Shown here: positions 56,637-64,000 of the stretch, piece by piece
How the letters are laid out: every line of letters begins with the position of its first letter
Numbering within the stretch: the stretch's first letter is position 1
From: Enterovibrio norvegicus FF-33
GTDB lineage: Bacteria; Pseudomonadota; Gammaproteobacteria; Enterobacterales; Vibrionaceae
DNA: 64,000 nucleotides
Assembly (NCBI RefSeq): GCF_000286835.2
Contig: NZ_AJYD02000038.1
Coordinates: 2,370,721-2,434,720 of the forward strand
Direction: 5' to 3'
Position numbers and translations under genes: made by a program
The notes under the pieces: model-generated
Told to the model about the DNA's origin: nothing
Database searches by the model: none
Seen by the model: the letters and a program-made list of their open reading frames with translations, nothing else

Positions 56637-59600
56637 TTAAACGAGCTTTAACAGCACCTGCACGGGATGAAACAGCTTTTTGTGTTCAAATCGTTTCACC
56701 TGACTTCGGCACGAATAGCCTGTCGCCATGCATCGTGAATGCGGTAATGACTCAAGACGAGGCTTCCAGCTTAAATCATAAATGCCCTTAGAATTTTCTA
56801 GCTTATCCGACTCATGCCCATAGGTGCCAGCCATGCCGCAACAACCCACTGGTACTGCTTCTAACTTACCGCCAAAGTGCGCAAAAATACGTCCCCATTC
56901 TGCTTCTGCATTCGGCAGTTTGGTTTTTTCGGTACAGTGGGCCAGCAAATACCACGCGTCATTGTCGGCATGTTCTTTTGCTGGCAGATGTGTGATTTCA
57001 TCCAACAGCCACTCATGGGCTGTCAGCACTGAAAAATCACCACGCTTGTCACCGAGCACTTCGTTGTATTCATCGCGATAACAAAGCACAAGAGCAGGAT
57101 CAACGCCCACCATTGGGATAGAAAGCCCTGCTACCTGATTAAGAAACTCAGACGTATTCGACGCGGTTTTGGCAAACTTCTTCAGGAATCCCTTGATATG
57201 CTGTGCTTTGCCGTTAGGTTTGAATGGCAACAGCATCGGCTTTTTACCTAGCTTCTCAACCAAGCTCACCAAGTCACGGATCACATCCGCTTCATAGAAC
57301 GTGGTAAATGGGTCTTGAACAATAAGTACATAACGCGAACGCTCTTCATCGCTCAATGCCTGCAACCATTGCAAATCAAACTTGGTGGCATGGTGACCAT
57401 CCAAAGATTCCATCAGCGTAGGCACTGACAAAGCAGGGGCATCGACATAACCCACCACTTTTTTGGTTACAGCCTGCGCCCATTTTGGTTGGGTAAACGT
57501 GTTTACAATCACTGGCGCCTTCGCCATCCAAGGCAACATAGATTCGATGTTTGCGACCAAGTAGTCTTTGGCTGGGCGTTGATAACGGCTGTAATACAGA
57601 TTGATAAAGCGAGAGCGGAAACTTGGAACATCCACTTTTATCGGACATTGCGTCGCACAGGCTTTACACGCCAAACACCCGTTCATCGCTTCCATCACTT
57701 CGTGCGAGAAGTCGTAATCGTCTTTTTTTGCTAGCCAGGTGTTTTTGAAGCGAGCGACAATTTGACGTACTGATGGCGTTTTTTCGCTTAACTCTTTTTC
57801 CATCACCAATGGGTCAACACCCTGTTCGGCCAGAAGTCGCAGCCATTCACGCACAATGCCTGCACGGCCTTTTGGCGAGTGGCGACGGTCATAGGTGATT
57901 TTCATCGACGGACACATTGGCGAACTGGTGTCGTAGTTAAAGCAAAGCCCATTACCGTTACATTCCATTGCTTGACGGAAGCTATCACGGGTTACGATAG
58001 GGATTTGGCGATCGAGCGCACCGCGTTTCGGGCCTTCAACTTTGACTAAGGTGTCAGTGCTGTCATACGGGGTACAAATTTTACCTGGGTTCATTCGGTT
58101 GTCGGGATCAAACGCCGCTTTGACTTTGCGCAGTTCGTTAAACAGATCGTCGCCGAAAAATTCAGGCCCATATTCTGAACGGAAACCTTTGCCGTGTTCA
58201 CCCCACATCAGGCCGCCATATTTCGCCACCAGCGCGACCACTTGATCGGAAATCGTCTTCATCAAGCGTTCTTGTTCAGGGTCACACAGATCAAGCGCAG
58301 GACGGACATGCAGTACACCCGCGTCAACGTGACCAAACATGCCGTAATCCAGATGATAACTATCGAGCAGAGCACGGAACTCAACAATGTAATCGGCAAG
58401 GTTTTCAGGAGGAACGCAGGTATCTTCGGCAAACGCGACAGGTTTGGCTGCACCTTTCGTTGCACCCAGTAAACCAACGGCTTTTTTGCGCATATTGTAG
58501 ATGCGATTAATAGAAGCCAAATCATCACAAACCTGATAACCAATCACGCCTTGCTCGCCCGTCTGAACAAACACATCTAAGCGTTCTGTTAGCGCAGCAA
58601 CTTGGGCAGCAATCTCTTCAATATCATTGCCGGCGAACTCGACAATATTAATGCCTTGCATCACTTTGCCAGGTACATCAGTCAGCAGTTCTTTTACTGT
58701 GTTCCAGACAATATCTTCGCGAGCAAGGTTCAAGACGCGAGAATCAACGGTTTCTACCGACAAGGCATTCGCTTCAACCATCACTGGTGCGCTTCTCAGC
58801 GCAGAGTCGAAGCTGTCGTACTTCACGTTGACCAGAGTGCGCGCTTTCGGGATTGGGGTGATGTTTAGTTTGGCTTCTGCAATAAAGGCCAGCGAGCCTT
58901 CTGCGCCGCAAAGTACACGGCCGATATCGAACGTGTCGTTTTCTGGCTCAAAGGCATTTTTGAGATCATACCCCGTCAGGAAACGGTTCAACGGCGGGAA
59001 CTTAGCATCAATGTCTGCACGTTTTGAACGACAAATTTCCGAGACGGTTCTTAACGCATGGCCTGCAAAATCCTCTCGACCACTGGACGCAATTGCATCG
59101 ATTGAAAGCCTGCTAGTGTCCAGGATAGAACCGTCAACCAACACCGCGGTAAGCCCGAGAACATGGTCGGAAGTTTTGCCATAACGCAGAGAACCTTGAC
59201 CTGAAGCATCGGTATTAATCATACCGCCGACAGTGGCGCGATTACTGGTAGAAAGATCAGGAGAGAAGAAGAATCCATGGGGTCGCAGGGCATCATTGAG
59301 CGCATCTTTAATCACACCCGCCTGTACGCGTACCCAGCCTTCATCAACGTTGATTTCGAGGATTTCCCGCATATGGCGAGACATATCAACGACAATGTGT
59401 TGTGTCAGCGACTGACCATTTGTACCCGTACCACCCCCGCGCGCTGAAAAACGAATGTCGTTAAATTCGTCGTCCTTGCACAGCGAACCAATCAAAGATA
59501 AATCTTGAATAGACGTTGGAAAAACAACCGCTTGAGGCAGTAACTGATAAACGGAATTATCTGTTGCAACCGCGAGTCGGCTTGCGTAGAAGGTTTCTAC

Positions 59601-59693
59601 ATCACCTTGAAAGCCATTCTTTTTGAGCGCATCAAGATAGCGCCCAACAACTGGTTCAAGAATATGCTGGTGGGTAAGTGCTGGTAACATCAT
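56637..59693 (-). CDS. ydiJ: YdiJ, FAD-binding/Fe-S oxidoreductase (D-2-hydroxyglutarate dehydrogenase-like)
   Basis: A protein of about 1018 residues almost collinear with E. coli YdiJ. An N-terminal FAD_binding_4 domain (GGGTGTNGQ and STSNRATVGGMINTDASGQG) and FAD-oxidase C domain (FGHVDAGVLHVRP; WGEHGKGFRSEYGPEF) are followed by a ferredoxin-like Fe-S domain with CLACKACATQCP and cysteine-rich CCG motifs (VPVGCCGMAGTYGHE) at the C-terminus. It oxidises 2-hydroxy acids, and D-2-hydroxyglutarate is the reported substrate of YdiJ. I prefer the ATG at 59693 (or 59690), which has GGGAG upstream, over a GTG at 59717. Confidence 0.93.
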   Translation of the reverse strand: MMLPALTHQHILEPVVGRYLDALKKNGFQGDVETFYASRLAVATDNSVYQLLPQAVVFPTSIQDLSLIGSLCKDDEFNDIRFSARGGGTGTNGQSLTQHIVVDMSRHMREILEINVDEGWVRVQAGVIKDALNDALRPHGFFFSPDLSTSNRATVGGMINTDASGQGSLRYGKTSDHVLGLTAVLVDGSILDTSRLSIDAIASSGREDFAGHALRTVSEICRSKRADIDAKFPPLNRFLTGYDLKNAFEPENDTFDIGRVLCGAEGSLAFIAEAKLNITPIPKARTLVNVKYDSFDSALRSAPVMVEANALSVETVDSRVLNLAREDIVWNTVKELLTDVPGKVMQGINIVEFAGNDIEEIAAQVAALTERLDVFVQTGEQGVIGYQVCDDLASINRIYNMRKKAVGLLGATKGAAKPVAFAEDTCVPPENLADYIVEFRALLDSYHLDYGMFGHVDAGVLHVRPALDLCDPEQERLMKTISDQVVALVAKYGGLMWGEHGKGFRSEYGPEFFGDDLFNELRKVKAAFDPDNRMNPGKICTPYDSTDTLVKVEGPKRGALDRQIPIVTRDSFRQAMECNGNGLCFNYDTSSPMCPSMKITYDRRHSPKGRAGIVREWLRLLAEQGVDPLVMEKELSEKTPSVRQIVARFKNTWLAKKDDYDFSHEVMEAMNGCLACKACATQCPIKVDVPSFRSRFINLYYSRYQRPAKDYLVANIESMLPWMAKAPVIVNTFTQPKWAQAVTKKVVGYVDAPALSVPTLMESLDGHHATKFDLQWLQALSDEERSRYVLIVQDPFTTFYEADVIRDLVSLVEKLGKKPMLLPFKPNGKAQHIKGFLKKFAKTASNTSEFLNQVAGLSIPMVGVDPALVLCYRDEYNEVLGDKRGDFSVLTAHEWLLDEITHLPAKEHADNDAWYLLAHCTEKTKLPNAEAEWGRIFAHFGGKLEAVPVGCCGMAGTYGHESDKLENSKGIYDLSWKPRLESLPHSRCMATGYSCRSQVKRFEHKKLFHPVQVLLKLV

Positions 59694-59884
59694 GCTCCCT
59701 GAGGCCAGTAAATACACCGTGGTTCCTTACGGTTGCTGGCAGATTGCGTTGAATTCGATGACCATCACTTTACCTCAGGTGTGAGGTGCATCAAAGTGGA
59801 AATGCAACCCTCACCAGAGGAAAAGCGGCTGAAAACACACAACTTAGCGGAAGAAAAGACGTGCCGTTTTCTTCTCGCGAGTTT

Positions 59885-61396
59885 TTAACGCATGACTTGA
59901 CGGAAAACTCTTGGCGTCACCACCAAAATCCAAACCGCGATGGCCCAACCTGTCGCACAGTTCAATGCAACGATAACTTCATTAACCGCGTATTTCGCCG
60001 TCATGATGTTATCCATGAGTATCAACACCAGCACACCCACCGACGCCATAACGAAAAATGTCGCCTTCGCATGACGTCTAACCGCAGAAACATAAATCGG
60101 ATAGATCTTTAAGCAAAGTAATGAGCAATATGTACCCAAACAAATTGCAGACAGATAAATGATGTGTGGTTTATGAATCCATAAGCCCAAAACAGCGGCA
60201 AACACAAACGAGAGCAACCAAAATCTGGACGACGTTAACACTCTCGTTCTGTTAGCAAATCGCCAGTTTCTAAGCTGGCGCAGCGCAAAGCTCGCACCAA
60301 GGCCAATGGAAAATCCAACCAACACATCCGACGGATAGTGCTCGCCCTGAATCAGGACCTTGCCACTCAATAACAAGACTGACACGACGCCTAACAATGC
60401 GAGTCCTCTTCTTCCACGCGAATGTTTTTCTTTCTCCCAAGTCAGCAATAGCCAGCTAAACAAAAAGGTGGTTAATGCCACCATGCTGCCAGGCAACGTA
60501 TACCCCAACGTATCATGCTCACCAAAGACTGGGTCGATAAAATAAGGGCGAGGCACTTCGATAATCGTGGTCATTAGCAAAGTAAATACAGAGACAGCGA
60601 ATAGACCCGCACCATAGATCAGTGTCGCGCGATGACCGTGATAAGATCGAATAAACACCAAAGATAAGAGAAAGAAGAGCGGTGTAATCAAGCTGCCCGC
60701 AGCAACAATGGCATTCGTGAAACGCGTGAAGGAGCGACTCCCCGCTCGATAATCGTGGAAAGACTGAAGTGCACTCAATTGACTGCGATAAAACGGTGTC
60801 AAATCTTCAGGCTCTCCAGGGGAGAACACGAAATCACTTGGGGTCACTAAAGGTACCCATTGAGGAAACATCCATTTGTGCTCAGGAAATCGATAGTGAC
60901 TTCGAACGGCTGGCGTATTGGGTAGCAGCAAAACTCGGGTGACTTCTTTACCAAAATGGGGCGCAGACCAAGCCATCAGTACACGTCGACTATTTTCATC
61001 AATAAAATAGGGAGTGGGTGTTTTCAAGGTACAAGCAAAGATGGCTGAATTGTACGTACGCGCGATCATGTCGCCAATATCGACATGCAGCCCGGTTTCT
61101 TCAAACACTTCTCTTGTTGCGCCCATCTGCGGTGTTTCATCGCCGATGATAGAGCCTCCGGGAATGGAGTATTTCCCACTGATTGCCTCATCGATCATCA
61201 AAATATTGCCGTCACCATCAACAATCAAACAATCTGCCGCCTTTATGGGTAGCGTACTGTTAATTGCATTTACCGATGTGTTCGCTAACACATTGAACGC
61301 AAGAAGGATAAATAACCCCATGATTAAACGTAAAAATATCAAAAAAAACAAACCTCTTTCAAAATCAAACAAACCACATTCAATTGAATACTGCAC
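59885..61396 (-). CDS. Nudix hydrolase-PAP2 phosphatase fusion membrane protein
   Basis: A protein of up to 503 residues in two parts. Residues about 50-200 are a Nudix hydrolase with a full box: G-x5-E-x7-REVFEETG (reading GSIIGDETPQMGATREVFEE). Residues about 210-480 hold about 8 membrane helices with a PAP2-like domain. The start is uncertain (61396 GTG; 61321 ATG just before a hydrophobic N-terminal segment). PAP2 motifs are degraded: the lysine of KX6RP is Thr, the PSGH block reads PGSM, and SR before the HX3D is changed, while RP and HYPSD remain. Nudix-PAP2 fusions are known in Vibrio and Shewanella, but the substrate is unknown. Confidence 0.75.
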   Translation of the reverse strand: MQYSIECGLFDFERGLFFLIFLRLIMGLFILLAFNVLANTSVNAINSTLPIKAADCLIVDGDGNILMIDEAISGKYSIPGGSIIGDETPQMGATREVFEETGLHVDIGDMIARTYNSAIFACTLKTPTPYFIDENSRRVLMAWSAPHFGKEVTRVLLLPNTPAVRSHYRFPEHKWMFPQWVPLVTPSDFVFSPGEPEDLTPFYRSQLSALQSFHDYRAGSRSFTRFTNAIVAAGSLITPLFFLLSLVFIRSYHGHRATLIYGAGLFAVSVFTLLMTTIIEVPRPYFIDPVFGEHDTLGYTLPGSMVALTTFLFSWLLLTWEKEKHSRGRRGLALLGVVSVLLLSGKVLIQGEHYPSDVLVGFSIGLGASFALRQLRNWRFANRTRVLTSSRFWLLSFVFAAVLGLWIHKPHIIYLSAICLGTYCSLLCLKIYPIYVSAVRRHAKATFFVMASVGVLVLILMDNIMTAKYAVNEVIVALNCATGWAIAVWILVVTPRVFRQVMR

Positions 61397-61445
61397 CCAT
61401 CGCCTGCCATAATCAGCTCAGTCGAATTAGATCGAACATTCCTTT

Positions 61446-63092
61446 ATGCATCGCCAATACGCTGCCCAACCCGTTTTGTCACCTCGATACTATCTCGATA
61501 ATTTCCTTTCCATTATCGATGTCGTATCTACGCGTTATGGCGATTTGCTGACCCAAACGGAGCAACGGTGGCTGTTTACCTTCTCTTCGCTTCCCTTAGA
61601 CGCCAAGCTGCTCACTGTGCGCCTATTGTCGCGCAAAGGCTGCTGGTTTCGCCGCGACAAACTGCACTACGAAGAAATCGACGACATTGACAGCGCTATT
61701 CGCGATCTCGCTAAACACGGCTTTGTCACCGTGACTCGCACGCCTCCCTTTGTCATTGCTGCGGAACTGATGACCAAGCCAGAATTGCTGGAGCACTTCT
61801 CCGCGCATTCACTCAAAGCATCCGCTAAGAAAAGCGAATTAGTCGCCACCATTTTGGGATTACTTACGGAAGACGGTAATATCCCGCCACTGAACACAGA
61901 CTGCTTATGTATGTCTCACGATGTGCTGCCTATTTTTCTGTTGTTGTACTTTGGCAACTCTCGACAAGACCTCAGCCAATTTGTTTTAAGTGACTTAGGT
62001 ATTTACCGCTTCGAGAGCGTACCACTTCTTTATGCCGACAGACTGTTCAACTCCAGAGACCAAGTAGAAGATTGGCTATTTTTATCGACACTCAATGAAG
62101 ACTACTGGCAATACAGCGAAAAAAAAGACATTCATTCAGCGCTAGCGCTGATCAACTCGCTGCCAAAGAAGCCATCTTGGCCGCCTTTGGCCCAAAAATG
62201 GGACAGGCTTGCCAATCGTTTGGCAAGGGATGCTGAACGCACCGGCGATTTTTCAACCGCCACTTTCTTATTTACACAATCAGGCTTACCTCCAGCACGC
62301 GAACGACTCGCCCGCATGGCTATCAAACTGGAAGACTGTCATTCGGCCAGTCAAGCTGTCGCCTCAATGCTCGAACACCCCATTAACGAAGATGAAAAAG
62401 ACGTTGCTGACCGCCTTGCTCGACAGCTCGCCAAGAAAGTTTCCCCTCTTAGTTTGCCTTTTCACATTCAGCCCTTAGCTACCAGGCAATATGCAATAGA
62501 GACGCTTTCACTCACCCTTGAAGGGCGCGTTGAACGACTTGCGGCGAATGAATTTGAATCTCAAGGCTGGAAAGTCTGGTTCTGCGAAAATGCCGTGCTC
62601 AATGCCCTATTTGGTCTGGTGTTCTGGGATATCATCTTCGCCCCTATTAAAGGCGCATTTTTGAATCCCTTTCAGCGCTCTCCGAGAGACATGTATTCCC
62701 CTGAGTTTGCAAACCAAAGAAAAACATTGATCGATGAGAGGATCACCGATTTTACCAACGGCAGTTATTCAGTACTGGATATTTACGATGAGAAAGAAGG
62801 TATAGCAAACGAATGGGTACACTGGGGTATGGTTGATAGAAGCTTAGTTGAAGCGGCCTGTTCGACACTGGCATGTGACCAGATCATTGCCTGTTTGAAT
62901 CGAATGCTATTTGATACGAAATCCAACCGATCCGGACATCCTGACTTGTTTATGGTGAAGGATGGTTGTTGCCAGTTTGTGGAAATTAAAGGTCCGGGTG
63001 ACAAATTACAGCCACATCAAATCCGCTGGCTTAACTTTCTTAATGCGCACGACATCACAAGTAAAGTGCTTTACATTGAACCCTCTACTTAG
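61446..63092 (+). CDS. FAN1-like VRR-NUC domain nuclease
   Basis: A 548-residue protein. The N-terminal part (1-350) holds helical and repeat regions (LINSLPKKPSWPPLAQ, GDFSTATFLFTQSGLPPARE) like the FAN1 SAP/TPR region. The C-terminal VRR-NUC domain (about 380-548) has ENAVLNALFGLVFWDIIF, then NPFQRSPRDMYSPEF, the catalytic PD...E-x-K pattern SGHPDLFMV ... CCQFVEIKGPGDKL, and a C-terminal HQIRWLNFL. Family members are 5'-flap endonucleases for interstrand-crosslink repair. Divergent from the Nudix-PAP2 gene. Confidence 0.85.
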   Translation: MHRQYAAQPVLSPRYYLDNFLSIIDVVSTRYGDLLTQTEQRWLFTFSSLPLDAKLLTVRLLSRKGCWFRRDKLHYEEIDDIDSAIRDLAKHGFVTVTRTPPFVIAAELMTKPELLEHFSAHSLKASAKKSELVATILGLLTEDGNIPPLNTDCLCMSHDVLPIFLLLYFGNSRQDLSQFVLSDLGIYRFESVPLLYADRLFNSRDQVEDWLFLSTLNEDYWQYSEKKDIHSALALINSLPKKPSWPPLAQKWDRLANRLARDAERTGDFSTATFLFTQSGLPPARERLARMAIKLEDCHSASQAVASMLEHPINEDEKDVADRLARQLAKKVSPLSLPFHIQPLATRQYAIETLSLTLEGRVERLAANEFESQGWKVWFCENAVLNALFGLVFWDIIFAPIKGAFLNPFQRSPRDMYSPEFANQRKTLIDERITDFTNGSYSVLDIYDEKEGIANEWVHWGMVDRSLVEAACSTLACDQIIACLNRMLFDTKSNRSGHPDLFMVKDGCCQFVEIKGPGDKLQPHQIRWLNFLNAHDITSKVLYIEPST

Positions 63093-63174
63093 TCGCCAAC
63101 AGTCATGCATTTTTTCATTTTTAATACATACTTATAAGAAAGAATTGTTAGATGCGTGAATTGCGGAGATGGCG

Positions 63175-63585
63175 ATGAGTAATACGTTAAAGCAGATTAT
63201 TTATATTAGCAGTGCAGAGCACCCTTTCACTGATCTGGAACTCTCCAATATGTTGGCGGCCATCCGCAAAAACAATGAGCAACACAACGTAACAGGCATG
63301 CTTCTGTACAAGGACGGTGATTTCATTCAAGTGATAGAGGGCGAAGAAGAAGTACTCGAACCACTTTTTAAGGTTATCTGTAAAGATCACCGCCATTATT
63401 CCGTGGTTGAGTTAATGCGCAAAACCATTCCAGACAGACAATTCAAAAACTGGAGTATGGGATTTCATCATATCAATAGCGATGATCCAAGATTGGCCGA
63501 ATTTAATCACTTCTTCGATGACACCATTAACCATCAAGTCGATGCGGGTGAAGCCCTTAATCTGTTGCTTGTTTTTAGAGAATAA
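63175..63585 (+). CDS. BLUF-domain blue-light photoreceptor
   Basis: About 136 residues, a short BLUF protein. The flavin-pocket residues are Tyr in QIIYISSA, Asn in RKNNEQHNVTGMLLY, Gln in DFIQVIEG, and Trp/Met in NWSMGF. These match the signalling residues of AppA, BlrB and PixD. There is no output domain, so it should act by protein contact. The ATG at 63175 (MSNTLKQ) has GGAG 6 bases upstream; an ATG at 63169 is in frame. It lies 76 bases after the nuclease gene. Confidence 0.9.
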   Translation: MSNTLKQIIYISSAEHPFTDLELSNMLAAIRKNNEQHNVTGMLLYKDGDFIQVIEGEEEVLEPLFKVICKDHRHYSVVELMRKTIPDRQFKNWSMGFHHINSDDPRLAEFNHFFDDTINHQVDAGEALNLLLVFRE

Positions 63586-63614
63586 ATACAAAATAGAGAC
63601 GTGAATAAAACAGA

Positions 63615-63637
63615 AAAGAGTGCACAATGCACTCTTT
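63615..63637. terminator. Hairpin between BLUF and ODP genes
   Basis: A 10-bp stem AAAGAGTGCA / TGCACTCTTT with a 3-base loop. The T-tracts are short, so its strength is uncertain. Confidence 0.65.
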
Positions 63638-63666
63638 GCTAGTTTAAAGATATGATCCCTTGATCG

Positions 63667-64000
63667 CTACTTGATAGCGATACCTACATTAAGATCTTCA
63701 AACCAATCTAGAAATTTACCCACATTGTCACCCGTGAAAACACGTCCATGCTGCGGGCACATCATATCAATATCTAACAAACGCACGCGTCGTATCCAAT
63801 CATTTTTTGCTTCATTCGACGGCATCCAGCGCTGGTGAAATCCGTGCATTTTCGGAATATGCTCTTCGAAATCTTCCACTTCAAGTGGCGCATCGTCATC
63901 TTCCAAAGCTGCACCAACATCACCACTCATGAGGATTTTCGCAACCGGATCATAAACATGATAATTGCCTGATGCATGAAGATAATGCGCGGGAATGAAC
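63667..64000 (-). CDS. ODP-type metallo-beta-lactamase-fold protein (N-terminus beyond window)
   Basis: The visible C-terminal 111 residues run from FIPAHYLHASGNYHVYDP to the stop at 63667 and continue open into base 64000. They match the oxygen-binding diiron (ODP) branch of the MBL fold: the metal ligands HYLHASGNYH, DPVAKILMSGDVG and CPQHGRVF are present. These proteins bind oxygen or resemble flavodiiron enzymes. Convergent with the BLUF gene. Confidence 0.8.
   Translation of the reverse strand, partial: FIPAHYLHASGNYHVYDPVAKILMSGDVGAALEDDDAPLEVEDFEEHIPKMHGFHQRWMPSNEAKNDWIRRVRLLDIDMMCPQHGRVFTGDNVGKFLDWFEDLNVGIAIK

Overview
The window looks like a chromosomal core region of a marine gammaproteobacterium of the Vibrionaceae, perhaps the Grimontia/Enterovibrio/Photobacterium side of the family. 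This is inferred from gene content and closeness to Vibrio/E. coli proteins (UPF0397 transporter, DUF2860 outer-membrane protein, DUF4250 protein, HtpX, AsnS, Mlc, PunR/PunC, YdiJ), moderate GC, and compact gene spacing with many hairpin terminators. No rRNA, tRNA, CRISPR array, prophage or insertion sequence was recognised.

Layout. 1-11.6 kb: a LysR regulator divergent from a serine-hydroxymethyltransferase-like PLP enzyme; the divergent pair punR/punC (purine exporter and its regulator); a SAM methyltransferase; a two-gene DUF1800-DUF1501 operon; a penicillin-acylase-type Ntn hydrolase; a VOC protein. 11.7-20.3 kb: htpX; a 57-codon gene with a structured leader; the complete biotin locus (bioBFCD divergent from bioA across a BirA operator); a LON-domain protein; an ECF sigma factor/ChrR zinc anti-sigma pair. 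20.6-28 kb: sstT; an ECF-type vitamin/precursor transporter (S component, fused double ATPase, T component) with a MetJ-box array in its promoter; mlc; queE and queD. 28-36 kb: asnS, aspC, folE, moeA-moeB and a c-di-GMP EAL protein. 36-48 kb: pstSCAB with a PhoB box and no phoU, an HslJ/META lipoprotein, two diguanylate cyclases, metE divergent from metR, a DUF4250 protein and a membrane protein. 48-64 kb: an MFS transporter divergent from a LysR gene across a nested palindrome, a hypothetical protein, a DUF2860 outer-membrane protein, YgiQ radical SAM enzyme, a 51-residue membrane protein, aqpZ, a PhnB-like VOC protein, the large YdiJ flavin/Fe-S dehydrogenase, a Nudix-PAP2 fusion, a FAN1-like VRR-NUC nuclease, a BLUF photoreceptor and a truncated ODP-type metallo-beta-lactamase-fold protein.

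How the parts connect. Two loci appear to share methionine control: the metE/metR intergenic region and the ECF transporter promoter both carry tandem AG....T octamers resembling MetJ boxes, so the transporter may import a methionine precursor (inference). Several layers of environmental sensing are present: phosphate (pst), singlet oxygen (sigma/ChrR), blue light (BLUF), oxygen/NO (ODP family) and c-di-GMP (three proteins in 14 kb).

The region is mostly ordinary core genome. The best leads are regulatory or small: the MetJ-like array on the ECF transporter, the small protein with a folded leader next to htpX, a 20-bp inverted repeat at 2236-2309, nested palindromes at 49550-49594, the unexplained DUF1800/DUF1501 pair with its own palindromic operator candidate, and a Nudix-PAP2 fusion whose phosphatase motifs are degraded.
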